Source: Chitinimonas arctica (lineage in GTDB: Bacteria; Pseudomonadota; Gammaproteobacteria; Burkholderiales; Chitinimonadaceae). Taken from it: a stretch of 64,000 nt of DNA. The DNA lies in assembly GCF_007431345.1 (NCBI RefSeq), contig NZ_CP041730.1:3844001-3908000 (forward strand), written 5' to 3'. The notes beneath the pieces were generated by a model, which searched no databases, was not told where the DNA came from, and saw nothing but the letters and a program-made list of their open reading frames with translations. The translations under genes and the position numbers were made by a program. This document shows, piece by piece, positions 52,139 through 60,768 of this stretch. How positions within the stretch are numbered: the stretch's first letter is position 1; the number at the start of each line of letters is the position of its first letter.

Positions 52139-54763
52139 ATGACCGATTTGCAACAATTTGCCAAAGAAACCATCCCGGTAAGCCTTGAAGAGGAAATGCG
52201 TCGTTCTTATCTCGACTACGCGATGAGCGTGATCGTCGGGCGGGCGCTCCCTGATGTGCGTGACGGACTGAAGCCTGTGCACCGTCGCGTGCTCTACGCC
52301 ATGCAGGAATCCAGTAACTTCTGGAATCGGCCGTATGTCAAGTGCGCCCGTATCGTCGGTGAGGTGATGGGTAAATTCCACCCCCACGGCGATGCCTCGA
52401 TCTACGACACCCTGGTCCGCATGGCGCAGGATTTCTCCATGCGCTACACCCTGGTAGACGGCCAGGGCAATTTTGGTTCCATCGACGGCGATAGCGCCGC
52501 CGCCATGCGTTACACCGAGTGCCGGCTCGAAAAAATCTCCGTTGAATTGATGGCGGATATCGACAAGGAAACCGTCGATTTTGTTCCTAACTATGATGGA
52601 AAGGAACTGGAACCCTCCGTTTTGCCCACTCGTCTGCCCAATCTGCTGGTCAATGGATCGACCGGTATCGCCGTGGGCATGGCCACCAATATTCCGCCGC
52701 ACAACCTGGGCGAGGTCATCAACGCCGCCCTGGCCCTGTTGGCCAACGGTGAGATGAGCATAGACGAACTTATCGAGCATATCCCGGCGCCGGACTTCCC
52801 CACCGCCGGCATCATCTACGGCATCGCCGGCGTGCGCGAAGGCTATCGCACCGGACGTGGCCGGGTGGTCATGCGCGCCCGCACCCATATCGAGGAAGTG
52901 AGCCGCGACAAGCAGGCCATCATCGTCGACGAACTGCCCTACCAGGTGAACAAGAAGACCTTGATCGAAAAGATCGCCGACCTGGTGCGCAACAAGCAGA
53001 TCGACGGGATTTCCGACCTGCGCGACGAGTCCGACAAGTCGGGCATGCGTATATATATAGAGTTGAAGCGGGGCGAAATGCCCGAGGTGGTGCTCAACCA
53101 CCTGTACAAGCAGACCGAGCTGCAATCCAGCTTCGGTATGAATATGGTGGCCCTGGTCGATGGCCAGCCGCGGCTGCTGAACCTCAAGCAGATCCTGGAA
53201 GCCTTCCTGCGCCATCGCCGCGAAGTGGTGACCCGCCGTACCGTATTCGAATTGAAGAAGGCGCGCGAACGGGCCCATACCTTGGAAGGCCTGGCGGTGG
53301 CGCTCTCCAATGTGGACGAGGTCATTGCCCTGATCAAGTCGGCCGCCACGCCGCCCGAAGCCAAGCTGGCGCTGATGTCGCGCGAATGGCGTTCACAGCT
53401 GGTGGAAGAATTGCTGACCCGGGTGGCAAGCGACCAGGCCAGGCCCGAGTGGCTGTCGGCCGAATTCGGCCTGAAGGCCAATGGCTACCGCCTGTCCGAA
53501 GCACAGGCGCAAGCCATCCTGGATATGCGCCTGCAACGCCTGACCGGCCTGGAGCAGGACAAGCTGGAAGCGGAATACCGCGAAGTCATGGAAAAGATCG
53601 TCGATCTGCTCGACATCCTGGCCAAGCCCGTCCGTATCACCGAAATCATCGCCACCGAGCTGGCCGAGATCAAGGCCCAGTTCGGCGATGGCCGCAAGTC
53701 GGAGATCGTGCCGTTCGGTGAAGACATCAGCCTGGAAGACCTGATCACCCCGCAGGAAATGGTGGTGACCCTATCGCATACCGGCTATATGAAAGCCCAG
53801 CCGCTGGACGAATACCGCGCCCAGAAGCGGGGCGGTCGTGGCAAGCAGGCGACCGCGACCAAGGAAGACGACTTCATCGACAATCTGTTCGTGGCCAATA
53901 CCCACGACTACGTGCTGTGCTTCTCCTCGCTGGGCCGCGTCTATTGGCTCAAGGTCTATGAAGTGCCGCAGGGCGGCCGTGCCTCGCGTGGCCGTCCCAT
54001 CGTCAACCTGCTGCCGCTGCAGGAAGGCGAAAAGATCAACGCCATCCTGCCGGTCAAGGCCTTTACCGACGATCACTTCGTCTTTATGGCGACCCAGCGC
54101 GGTACGGTGAAGAAGACGCCGCTGTCGGCCTTCTCCAATCCGCGCAAGCTGGGCATCATCGCGGTCGCGCTGGATGAGGGCGACCAGTTGGTCGGCGTGG
54201 CCATCACCTCCGGCAGCCATCAGATCATGCTGTTCTCGTCCGGCGGCAAGGCCGTCCGCTTCGATGAAGACGATGTGCGCGCCATGGGCCGCGATACGCG
54301 GGGTGTCCGTGGCATGTCGCTGGCCGAGGGCCAGGACGTGATCTCGCTGCTGGTGGCCGATTCGGAAGACTGGCAGGTCCTGACCGCCAGCGACGGCGGT
54401 TACGGCAAGCGAACCCAGATCGGCGAATTCCGCCATACCAGCCGTGGTACTCAGGGCGTGATCGCCATGGATCTGACCGAGAAGACCGGCTTCCGCCTGG
54501 TCGCCGCCAGCCTGGTGACGGGCAGCGACGGGCTGATGTTGATCACCACGGGCGGCGTGCTGATCCGCACCTCCGTGGCGGAAGTGCGCGAAACCGGTCG
54601 TAGCGCACAAGGCGTGCGGCTGATCAACCTGGATGCAGGCGAGAAGTTGTCCGGTATCCAGAAGGTCGCGGACGCTGAAGAAGAAGGCAGTGAAGAGATT
54701 GAAAGTGGCGAAGGCATCGATGATGCCGTTGCCGACAGTGCGGGCGACGACGTTCAAGCCTAA
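52139..54763 (+). CDS. gyrA: DNA gyrase subunit A
   Basis: This 874-residue subunit breaks and rejoins DNA; Tyr125 in RYTEC is the catalytic residue. The quinolone-determining region reads [10 protein letters not shown] at 81-90, with Ala86 at the place of E. coli Ser83 and Asp90 at Asp87. The C-terminal domain contains the GyrA-box stretch ([15 protein letters not shown], here [17 protein letters not shown]). ATG 52139 follows an A-rich leader, and TTGGAG-18-TAAAAT upstream may be the promoter. The C-terminal tail is acidic ([20 protein letters not shown]). It diverges from the OmpA-like gene. Confidence 0.96.
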   Translation: MTDLQQFAKETIPVSLEEEMRRSYLDYAMSVIVGRALPDVRDGLKPVHRRVLYAMQESSNFWNRPYVKCARIVGEVMGKFHPHGDASIYDTLVRMAQDFSMRYTLVDGQGNFGSIDGDSAAAMRYTECRLEKISVELMADIDKETVDFVPNYDGKELEPSVLPTRLPNLLVNGSTGIAVGMATNIPPHNLGEVINAALALLANGEMSIDELIEHIPAPDFPTAGIIYGIAGVREGYRTGRGRVVMRARTHIEEVSRDKQAIIVDELPYQVNKKTLIEKIADLVRNKQIDGISDLRDESDKSGMRIYIELKRGEMPEVVLNHLYKQTELQSSFGMNMVALVDGQPRLLNLKQILEAFLRHRREVVTRRTVFELKKARERAHTLEGLAVALSNVDEVIALIKSAATPPEAKLALMSREWRSQLVEELLTRVASDQARPEWLSAEFGLKANGYRLSEAQAQAILDMRLQRLTGLEQDKLEAEYREVMEKIVDLLDILAKPVRITEIIATELAEIKAQFGDGRKSEIVPFGEDISLEDLITPQEMVVTLSHTGYMKAQPLDEYRAQKRGGRGKQATATKEDDFIDNLFVANTHDYVLCFSSLGRVYWLKVYEVPQGGRASRGRPIVNLLPLQEGEKINAILPVKAFTDDHFVFMATQRGTVKKTPLSAFSNPRKLGIIAVALDEGDQLVGVAITSGSHQIMLFSSGGKAVRFDEDDVRAMGRDTRGVRGMSLAEGQDVISLLVADSEDWQVLTASDGGYGKRTQIGEFRHTSRGTQGVIAMDLTEKTGFRLVAASLVTGSDGLMLITTGGVLIRTSVAEVRETGRSAQGVRLINLDAGEKLSGIQKVADAEEEGSEEIESGEGIDDAVADSAGDDVQA

Positions 54764-54771
54764 GCTGAATA

Positions 54772-54794
54772 CCGGGGCGCGTACCGCGCCCCGG
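54772..54794. terminator. Hairpin between gyrA and the thioesterase gene
   Basis: CCGGGGCGCG (54772-54781), loop TAC, and CGCGCCCCGG (54785-54794) form a perfect 10-base stem. It lies between the gyrA stop and the next ribosome-binding site, with no T-run, so it may attenuate read-through. Confidence 0.55.
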
Positions 54795-54808
54795 GGAGAG
54801 ATGGTCTG

Positions 54809-55291
54809 ATGCAAAACCTACCCTTGCCGGTAATCAATCCGGCTTTGTTCGAGGAAGTGGCAGAGTGGTTCTGCCAGATTCCTCATTCGGCCACCATTGG
54901 CCTCGAGTTCGTCAATGGCGAACGCGGCCGTGCCATTTTGCGGCTGCCTTACAATACCGCGCTGGTCGGCAATCCCCGCACCGGGGTGCTGCACGGCGGC
55001 GTGATGACGTCCCTGATCGATACCACCAGCGCGCTGGCGGTGTTCTCGCTGCTGGAAGAAAGGGAAGCCATCGCTACCCTGGATTTGCGCATCGACTACG
55101 TGCGCGGCGCTACGCCGGGTCAGCCGGTGTATTGCACGGCCGAATGCTATCGGCTGGGGCGGCAGATCGGATTTACCCGCGCCACCGCTTATCAGGAAGG
55201 CAACGATCAGCCTATCGCCCATGGGGTAGCGACCTTTATGCGCGAATCCAGCCAGGCGCAGCTGGGACCCAAGCATGAGCAGGGAGCTTGA
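54809..55291 (+). CDS. PaaI-type hotdog-fold thioesterase
   Basis: This 160-residue protein is a hotdog-fold acyl-CoA thioesterase. Marks include LPYNTALVGNPRTGVLHGGV (the conserved H-G-G), ALAVFSLLEEREAIATLDLR and IDYVRGATPGQPVYCTAECY. It hydrolyses acyl-CoA of unknown chain. A second, different hotdog gene follows two bases later, so the pair may form a hetero-oligomer. It lies between gyrA and serC in the conserved block. Confidence 0.88.
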   Translation: MQNLPLPVINPALFEEVAEWFCQIPHSATIGLEFVNGERGRAILRLPYNTALVGNPRTGVLHGGVMTSLIDTTSALAVFSLLEEREAIATLDLRIDYVRGATPGQPVYCTAECYRLGRQIGFTRATAYQEGNDQPIAHGVATFMRESSQAQLGPKHEQGA

Positions 55292-55293
55292 CC

Positions 55294-55725
55294 ATGGTGC
55301 AACTTGAGTTTCTGCAGGCCGCCAAGGAAAGCGGTAATTACGATCACATCATCGAACAGATCCCCTACGCGCAGCTGCTGGGGGTGGTGATGCGCGAAGA
55401 TCGTGGCCAGCCCTTGTTCGAATTGCCGTTCCACGACCGCAATATCGGCAATGTGCATCTGCCCGCCCTGCATGGCGGCGCCATCGGCGGCTTCCTGGAA
55501 AACGCCGCGCTGCTGCACCTGGTATGGGCGCGCGAATCCGCCGAAGTCCCTCGCACCATCGATTTCGCGCTGGATTTCCTGCGCTCCGGCAGGGCGCAAT
55601 CCCTTTTTGCCCGCTGCGATATCACCAAGCAGGGCAAGCGGGTAGCCAATGTACGCATGACCGCCTGGCAGGAAGACGAAAACAAGCCGGTGGCGGTGGC
55701 ACGGGCACATTTTCTGCTGTCATAG
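55294..55725 (+). CDS. Second hotdog-fold thioesterase-like protein
   Basis: This 143-residue protein starts at ATG 55294 after AGGGAG. It has the hotdog features YAQLLGVVMREDRGQPLFEL, PALHGGAIGGFLENAALLHL and IDFALDFLRSGRAQSLFARC, related to the gene upstream but lacking several of its residues. The two stops and starts are two bases apart, so translation is probably coupled. Paired hotdog genes of this kind are common in betaproteobacteria next to gyrA and serC. A substrate cannot be assigned. Confidence 0.85.
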   Translation: MVQLEFLQAAKESGNYDHIIEQIPYAQLLGVVMREDRGQPLFELPFHDRNIGNVHLPALHGGAIGGFLENAALLHLVWARESAEVPRTIDFALDFLRSGRAQSLFARCDITKQGKRVANVRMTAWQEDENKPVAVARAHFLLS

Positions 55726-55773
55726 TAGATACGAGCGCGTGTCCAACGGCTGAAACCAGCTTTGAAATTGCCG

Positions 55774-55790
55774 GCTGACCCCTGGTCAGC
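55774..55790. terminator. Short hairpin before serC
   Basis: GCTGACC (55774-55780), loop CCT, GGTCAGC (55784-55790) form a perfect seven-base stem. It sits between the thioesterase stop and serC and could end read-through; there is no T-run. Confidence 0.4.
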
Positions 55791-55818
55791 ATCTCGTCCA
55801 TCACACTCTGGAGCCTCC

Positions 55819-56907
55819 ATGAGCCCCGTTTTCAATTTCAGCGCCGGCCCGGCCGTCCTGCCCCGCGAAGTTCTGCTCGAAGTGCAGAAGGAAATGCTCG
55901 ACTGGCATGGCAGCGGTATGTCGGTGATGGAAATGAGCCACCGCGGCCGCGAATTCATGCATATCGCCGCCGAAGCCGAAGAAGACCTGCGCGCCATCAT
56001 GGGGATTCCGAAGAACTATAAGGTGTTGTTCCTGCAGGGCGGCGCCACCACCCAGTTCGCCATGGTGCCGATGAACCTGCTGCGTGGCCGTGGCGGCATC
56101 GATTTTGTCGATACCGGCCATTGGTCCAAGCTGGCCATGAAGGAAGCCCGCAAGTTCGCCGACACGGTCAGGGTGGCCGCCAGCAGCGAAGATCGCGGCT
56201 ATACCTATGTCCCGGCCGAAGCGAACTGGCAGATCGACCCGAAAGCGGCCTATCTGCACTACACCTCGAACGAAACGCTGGGCGGGGTCGAGTTTCCCTT
56301 TGTCCCCAATACCGGTGAGGTACCGCTGGTCTGCGATATGTCGTCCAACTTCCTGTCGCGCCCTGTCGATGTCAGCCGTTTCGGTTTGATCTACGGCGGC
56401 GCCCAGAAGAATATCGGCCCCGCCGGCCTGACCATCGTCATCGTGCGCGAGGACTTGCTGGGCCAGGTCGCACCGGGCACCCCCACCATGTTCGACTACA
56501 AGATCCAGGCCGAGGGCGATTCGATGTACAACACGCCGCCCACGTTCGCCATCTATGTCGCCGGCCTGGTTTTCAAATGGGTACAGCGCCAGGGCGGCTT
56601 GAAGGCCATCGAGCAGCGCAACATCGAAAAAGCCGCCATGCTGTACGAGTCGGTCGATACTTCCAATGGCTTCTACACCTGCCCGGTGGAAAAGCCCTTC
56701 CGCTCACGCATGAACGTACCGTTCAAGCTGGCCGACGAAAACCTCGATGAATCCTTTATCAAGGAAGCCAGCGCGCGCAACCTGCTGCAGATCAAGGGTC
56801 ATCGCGTCACCGGCGGCATGCGGGCCAGCATCTACAACGCCATGCCTTTGGAAGGGGTAAAGGCTTTGACAGGGTTTATGCAGGATTTTGCCAAGCATCA
56901 CGGGTAG
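55819..56907 (+). CDS. serC: Phosphoserine aminotransferase
   Basis: This 362-residue PLP enzyme makes phosphoserine from 3-phosphohydroxypyruvate (also used in pyridoxine synthesis). Lys197 in YGGAQKNIGPAG holds the cofactor, and the opening MSPVFNFSAGPAVLPREVLL and the C-terminal RVTGGMRASIYNAMPLEGVK are family marks. ATG 55819 fits the length. The position between gyrA and pheA is the usual betaproteobacterial order, but here about 2.3 kb of accessory DNA and an MFS gene lie between serC and pheA. Confidence 0.97.
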   Translation: MSPVFNFSAGPAVLPREVLLEVQKEMLDWHGSGMSVMEMSHRGREFMHIAAEAEEDLRAIMGIPKNYKVLFLQGGATTQFAMVPMNLLRGRGGIDFVDTGHWSKLAMKEARKFADTVRVAASSEDRGYTYVPAEANWQIDPKAAYLHYTSNETLGGVEFPFVPNTGEVPLVCDMSSNFLSRPVDVSRFGLIYGGAQKNIGPAGLTIVIVREDLLGQVAPGTPTMFDYKIQAEGDSMYNTPPTFAIYVAGLVFKWVQRQGGLKAIEQRNIEKAAMLYESVDTSNGFYTCPVEKPFRSRMNVPFKLADENLDESFIKEASARNLLQIKGHRVTGGMRASIYNAMPLEGVKALTGFMQDFAKHHG

Positions 56908-56988
56908 TTTGGGTGGCGGGGCGAAATCCAGCAGTTCACATCTTTTTACCAAAGCCACTGAGAACGGTGTTCCTTTGGAGTGGGTATA

Positions 56989-57198
56989 ATGAACCATATG
57001 CCCACCCTAAATCTCAAGGCCCTTGATCCGGCTGAACTGATGCCGCTCCCCGAAGTCCCTGAAAGCTACGGCCCACGGGACGAGGAAGAGCAGCGCATCC
57101 ATGAGCTGGTGATGGAAGGCATCCATAGCGGTCCCGGTGTTGTCTACGACACCGTGGACGACTTCATGCTTGCACTTGAAGCTCGCGTCTTGCGCTAA
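56989..57198 (+). CDS. Small acidic protein, possible antitoxin remnant
   Basis: This 69-residue protein starts at ATG 56989 (or 56998) after GGAG. The C-terminal part (IHELVMEGIHSGPGVVYDTV then FMLALEARVL) resembles the C-terminus of ParD-type antitoxins (L-x-x-x-G-x-x-S-G-P), but the DNA-binding ribbon-helix-helix half is absent. No toxin gene follows: the next bases contain only a fragment. It could be a truncated antitoxin or an unrelated small protein. Low GC and position in the accessory segment after serC agree with mobile origin. Confidence 0.5.
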   Translation: MNHMPTLNLKALDPAELMPLPEVPESYGPRDEEEQRIHELVMEGIHSGPGVVYDTVDDFMLALEARVLR

Positions 57199-57428
57199 CT
57201 TTCGCATGCTCAAGCTTCTCGCCTCGCCGCAGGCTTGCGGACACCGAATACTGGCCAGTTCCGCTGCAGATCAAGGGCCATCGTGTTACCGGCGGCATGC
57301 GGGCTCTCCGCACCCGACAACGCCTTGGGCAATTGGTGGATGAGCTTGTTTGGTCCTGCTGTTCAATCTGCAGGCTTGTTAAAGGGGTATTATAGAGAAA
57401 TGGATACGAATAATACCGAAAGAAAATC
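57199..57428. other. Non-coding stretch with a serC fragment
   Basis: These 230 bases hold no gene. They carry the 41-bp serC copy (next entry), a short frame starting MLKLLASPQA just after the small gene that could be a ParE toxin remnant, and a low-GC lead-in to the DUF4166-like gene. Confidence 0.4.
57264..57304 (+). repeat. 41-bp duplicate of the serC 3' region
   Basis: The stretch CTGCAGATCAAGGG, then a few changed bases, then ACCGGCGGCATGCGGG, repeats 56784-56824 inside serC almost exactly, with three mismatches. It lies 440 bases downstream of serC in the same orientation. It is the trace of a partial duplication or recombination at the serC end. Confidence 0.85.
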
Positions 57429-58076
57429 ATGGTCCGGAGTATCAAACCCATCGCATCCGAAGGTGAATTATTCAGAAAAATCCTGGGCAAGGAATGGCTG
57501 AAGCTTCACCCGGATATCCAGGCCAGGTTTGCCAAGAATCCTGAGCCTGACAAACCATTGCATTACACCGGTGTGCTCAGTGAATTAAGCTGTTCAAGGA
57601 TAGGGAAACTGCTGGGTCATCTGACCAAACCCATGATAGCCGGGGCCTTGATTCCCTACACCGACCATGACTTCCCTGTCGATATCATGGTGTATTCCAA
57701 GCCGGATTGTCCTGCGATTTTCAAGCAGAGGATATACCGACTGCATGGCAGGCCGCCCATACAATTCACGTCCTATATGCAAGAGAGTGAAAAAGGCGAA
57801 GTGCTGGAATATGTGGGCATGGGTCTGGGCATGAAATTATGCCTGCATGTGCATGAGGGCGATCTTTATTTCACTAGTGATGGCTATTTCTGGGAAGTAC
57901 TGGGCTGCCGTATTCCCATACCCGGCATTTTCACGCCGGGCAAGACCTATCTTTGCCATCGCAATGACAATCCTGAGCAATTCAATATCCGCATAGAAAT
58001 CAAACACGCCTTGTTTGGCCGTACCTTCACCCAGATCGGCGTTTTCAAGGAAATTCATCCAGAGGCTGCATCTTGA
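57429..58076 (+). CDS. DUF4166-family protein
   Basis: This 215-residue protein starts at ATG 57429, close to an upstream GAAAG. It matches the DUF4166 domain: LFRKILGKEWLKLHPDIQAR at the start, the block LGHLTKPMIAGALIPYTDHD, and a central R-x-Y-R-x-H-G segment. DUF4166 is often fused to saccharopine dehydrogenase-like enzymes; here it stands alone. It may bind a lipid or other hydrophobic ligand, but no function is known. Its GC content is lower than the genome average and it lies in the serC-linked accessory segment, so transfer is likely. Confidence 0.8.
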   Translation: MVRSIKPIASEGELFRKILGKEWLKLHPDIQARFAKNPEPDKPLHYTGVLSELSCSRIGKLLGHLTKPMIAGALIPYTDHDFPVDIMVYSKPDCPAIFKQRIYRLHGRPPIQFTSYMQESEKGEVLEYVGMGLGMKLCLHVHEGDLYFTSDGYFWEVLGCRIPIPGIFTPGKTYLCHRNDNPEQFNIRIEIKHALFGRTFTQIGVFKEIHPEAAS

Positions 58077-58412
58077 AATGGCCGCTTGGCAGGTTTGTAA
58101 GAAACGCTTGGCGCCGCTTGAGTTGCGGGGAAATCTGACTGAATTGGAGGGTATTGCTCAAGAGTTAGGCAATTTACGCCTATTTTTTTAGGGCTCCCGT
58201 ATCACTTCTGCTGATTGATGGGGGCTCGTTCGCCTGCTAAAGACAAAAAAATGAAGCCGTATTGATTTTACAAAAGCCAATGATCTCGTAATTTTGGAAA
58301 ATTCAGATTGGAAGGTTTTACGGTGTACGGGCATGAGTAGGGATGACATGTCGCGACCGAGCGCAAAGGCTCAAGTGTGTCAACTCAATAATATTAAGAA
58401 GGGAGTTGTGTT
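58077..58412. other. AT-rich intergenic region before the second effector-like orphan
   Basis: These 336 bases are AT-rich and without a gene. A T-run (TATTTTTTT, near 58185) may end transcription of the DUF4166-like gene. No clear promoter pair precedes the GTG start at 58413. Confidence 0.4.
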
Positions 58413-59201
58413 GTGAATTGTTTTAGATATATTTTCTCATGTTTTTCATCCGGAAGTGCATCATCGCCAACTTCAGAAAAGCAGTCGGCCAGTAATTTTC
58501 CACATTCCGTCAGTAAGGGAGATGCCAAAAATAATTCGAAAGAGCTCGATAACGATCGCACCTCCGCTAGTAGTAGATGGAGATCGTTTATTCAGAAACT
58601 TACATGTTCTGGCCCAAGAAATTCAACTCCTACTGACGGGGCATGTAAAGATAAATTAAAATTTAACATCGAGTCCGATCAAGACCCGAAGGGCAGAGTA
58701 CCTGTCCGGTCGGAGGTTAAAAATAAAGCACCTACACTAAATCCTGCTACCGCGGCGGGGGAGAAAAATAAACCAGTTCCAAGGCGTAATGTTTCTGAAA
58801 CCACGGCAGTTCCGCAAAATGGAGGCGATGGGATTGTTCATTCCGTTCCGAAAGATGTGGCTGACATTTCGTTAGAAATATTGCAGCAGTGTAAGGTGTG
58901 GAGTACGCACAATTTTCTTCCCAAGAGGGAGGTGGAGTTCTATGGCGTCAAATTTATGCGGCTTGTTGACACATTTGTAAATTCCGGCCTTGTTCATGCC
59001 TTTGGGATTCCGGAGGGGCAGAGAAATAACTATGGTCATCTTGTTTTTCATACAATTCGATTTATCCCAGGCGGTAGTCCGGAATTTTCTATGACGGTAG
59101 CTTATGGAACTAATACGAAGCCCGTGCAATTTGAGTTGGACGGTAATGGCAAGCTGGCCATTTCATCTGATCATGCGCCAGCGCTGCCGCTCCCTGGCTA
59201 G
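58413..59201 (+). CDS. Low-GC orphan protein, effector-like, unknown
   Basis: This 262-residue protein starts at GTG 58413 after a good AGGGAG site. Residues 1-160 are disordered and rich in Ser, Asn, Lys and Pro (MNCFRYIFSCFSSGSASSPT at the start), with three Cys in the first 25 residues. Residues about 165-262 form a folded, mixed alpha/beta region (ISLEILQQCKVWSTHNFLPK, YGVKFMRLVDTFVNSGLVHA, HLVFHTIRFIPGGSPEFSMT). There is no signal peptide or transmembrane helix. The Ser-rich N-terminus plus a folded tail resembles secreted effectors, but no secretion genes are near. GC is low. I recognise no family. Confidence 0.65.
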   Translation: MNCFRYIFSCFSSGSASSPTSEKQSASNFPHSVSKGDAKNNSKELDNDRTSASSRWRSFIQKLTCSGPRNSTPTDGACKDKLKFNIESDQDPKGRVPVRSEVKNKAPTLNPATAAGEKNKPVPRRNVSETTAVPQNGGDGIVHSVPKDVADISLEILQQCKVWSTHNFLPKREVEFYGVKFMRLVDTFVNSGLVHAFGIPEGQRNNYGHLVFHTIRFIPGGSPEFSMTVAYGTNTKPVQFELDGNGKLAISSDHAPALPLPG

Positions 59202-59385
59202 GGTGGCAGCGGGGTAATTCAGTTGAGACGCTGTTTCCGCAGGGCAGCGCCACATCCCAAGCTCGCCATGGTGCTTTACTCACGACGCTGTTGGCTGCAG
59301 CCAGTTCCCCAACTTTCAACCCGACTGTCTCTTGGCTCCCCTCCGCAAACCATGCACATTGCATGCAGATCACCAGGAGCCAGCC

Positions 59386-60588
59386 ATGAACACCCCCGCC
59401 AGCCGCCGTATCCTGCTCTGCGCCGGCTTGATCGTTTCGATATCCATGGGTATCCGGCATGGTTTCGGCTTTTTCCTGCCGCCGATGACCAGCGAATTCG
59501 GCTGGACGCGTGAGGTGTTCGCCTTTGCCTTGGGCATACAGAACCTGATGTGGGGATTGGCCCAGCCCTTTACCGGCGCACTGGCCGATCGCTATGGCGC
59601 GGTAAAGGTACTGGTGGCCGGCGCGGTGTGTTACGCCCTCGGCTTGGTGCTGATGACGGTATCCAGCAGCGGGGCGCTATTTACCGGCTCGGCTGGGCTG
59701 TTGCTGGGGCTGGCATTGTCCGGGTGTACCTATAGCGTGGTGTTTGGGGTGATCGGGCGCAATGTGCCGGAGGACAAGCGCTCGCAGGCAATGGGGCTGG
59801 CGTCCGCCGCCGGCAGCTTTGGCCAGTTTCTGATGGTGCCGGTGGAGCAGCACCTGATTGCTTCGATGGGCTGGGTCAATGCCTTGCTGATTCTCGGCGC
59901 CATGTCGCTATTGATCATCCCGGCGGCGCAGGGTCTGCGCGAACCGGCCCGTGCGGTCGGGCAGGCCGGGCAGAATGTGTTGGCGGCGGCGCGCGAGGCG
60001 TTCTCCTATCCCAGCTTCCAGATGCTGATGGCCGGTTACTTCGTTTGCGGCTTCCAATTGGTCTTTATCGGTGTGCACCTGCCTTCCTACCTCAAGGATC
60101 ACGGCTTGCCGGGCGATACCGCAGCCTGGGCACTGGCATTGATCGGCTTGTTCAACGTGTTTGGCACCTTTACCGCCGGGCAATTGGGTGCCCGCTGGCG
60201 CAAGACCTATTTGCTGTCGTTTATTTATCTGGCGCGTGCGGTCGCCATTGCGCTGTTTATCTATCTGCCGCTGACACAGCTCAGCGTCTGCCTGTTCGCC
60301 GCCGTGATGGGATTTTTGTGGTTGTCCACCGTGCCGCTGACCAATGGGGTCATTGCCACCATTTTCGGCGTGCGCCATCTGGGCATGCTGTCCGGCTTCG
60401 TTTTCTTCTCGCATCAGGTGGGGAGTTTCCTGGGCGTGTGGTTGGGCGGCTGGCTGTATGACCACACCGGTTCATACGATGTCGTCTGGTACATCTCCAT
60501 CGCTTTCGGTATCGCCGCTGCCCTGGTTAGCTGGCCCATACGCGAGCGCGCCATCGTACGGTCCGAGCCGCTGGGGCAGCCTGCATGA
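59386..60588 (+). CDS. MFS transporter
   Basis: This 400-residue protein has twelve hydrophobic segments and the MFS loop signatures GALADRYGAVKVLVAGAVC (motif A) and GRNVPEDKRSQAMGLASAAG. It resembles the monocarboxylate/oxalate:formate type carriers, with SISMGIRHGFGFFLPPMTSE at the start. The substrate is unknown. ATG 59386 follows AGGAG. A 40-residue membrane peptide gene overlaps its stop as ATGA, so both are probably made together. Confidence 0.9.
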   Translation: MNTPASRRILLCAGLIVSISMGIRHGFGFFLPPMTSEFGWTREVFAFALGIQNLMWGLAQPFTGALADRYGAVKVLVAGAVCYALGLVLMTVSSSGALFTGSAGLLLGLALSGCTYSVVFGVIGRNVPEDKRSQAMGLASAAGSFGQFLMVPVEQHLIASMGWVNALLILGAMSLLIIPAAQGLREPARAVGQAGQNVLAAAREAFSYPSFQMLMAGYFVCGFQLVFIGVHLPSYLKDHGLPGDTAAWALALIGLFNVFGTFTAGQLGARWRKTYLLSFIYLARAVAIALFIYLPLTQLSVCLFAAVMGFLWLSTVPLTNGVIATIFGVRHLGMLSGFVFFSHQVGSFLGVWLGGWLYDHTGSYDVVWYISIAFGIAAALVSWPIRERAIVRSEPLGQPA

Positions 60589-60707
60589 AATCGCGCTGGC
60601 TCAGGTGGCTGCTGATTGGCCTGGCGCTGGCCTCGGTCTTCGCTGCTTACTTCACACCCATGTCCAAGGTGGTGCTAGCCAATTTCTGGGCGATGTGCGG
60701 CTTCTAG
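60585..60707 (+). CDS. 40-residue single-helix membrane peptide overlapping the MFS gene
   Basis: ATG 60585 overlaps the MFS stop as ATGA and the frame ends at TAG 60707. The peptide begins MKSRWLRWLLIGLALASVFA and has one hydrophobic helix (about 7-22), a positive N-terminus, and a short C-terminus with an MCGF end. The overlap and the clean membrane topology argue that it is translated. Small membrane peptides next to transporters can regulate or stabilise them; that role is inferred. Confidence 0.6.
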   Translation: MKSRWLRWLLIGLALASVFAAYFTPMSKVVLANFWAMCGF

Positions 60708-60768
60708 GGCAAGGCTGAACAAGCGGCGAATAAGCCATGCTATGCTCGTCGATCACCGCGAGGCCCTT

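Noticed and set aside
56908..59385. Insertion sequence in the serC-linked segment
   Set aside because: No transposase, terminal inverted repeats or target duplications are visible; only low GC and a serC fragment.
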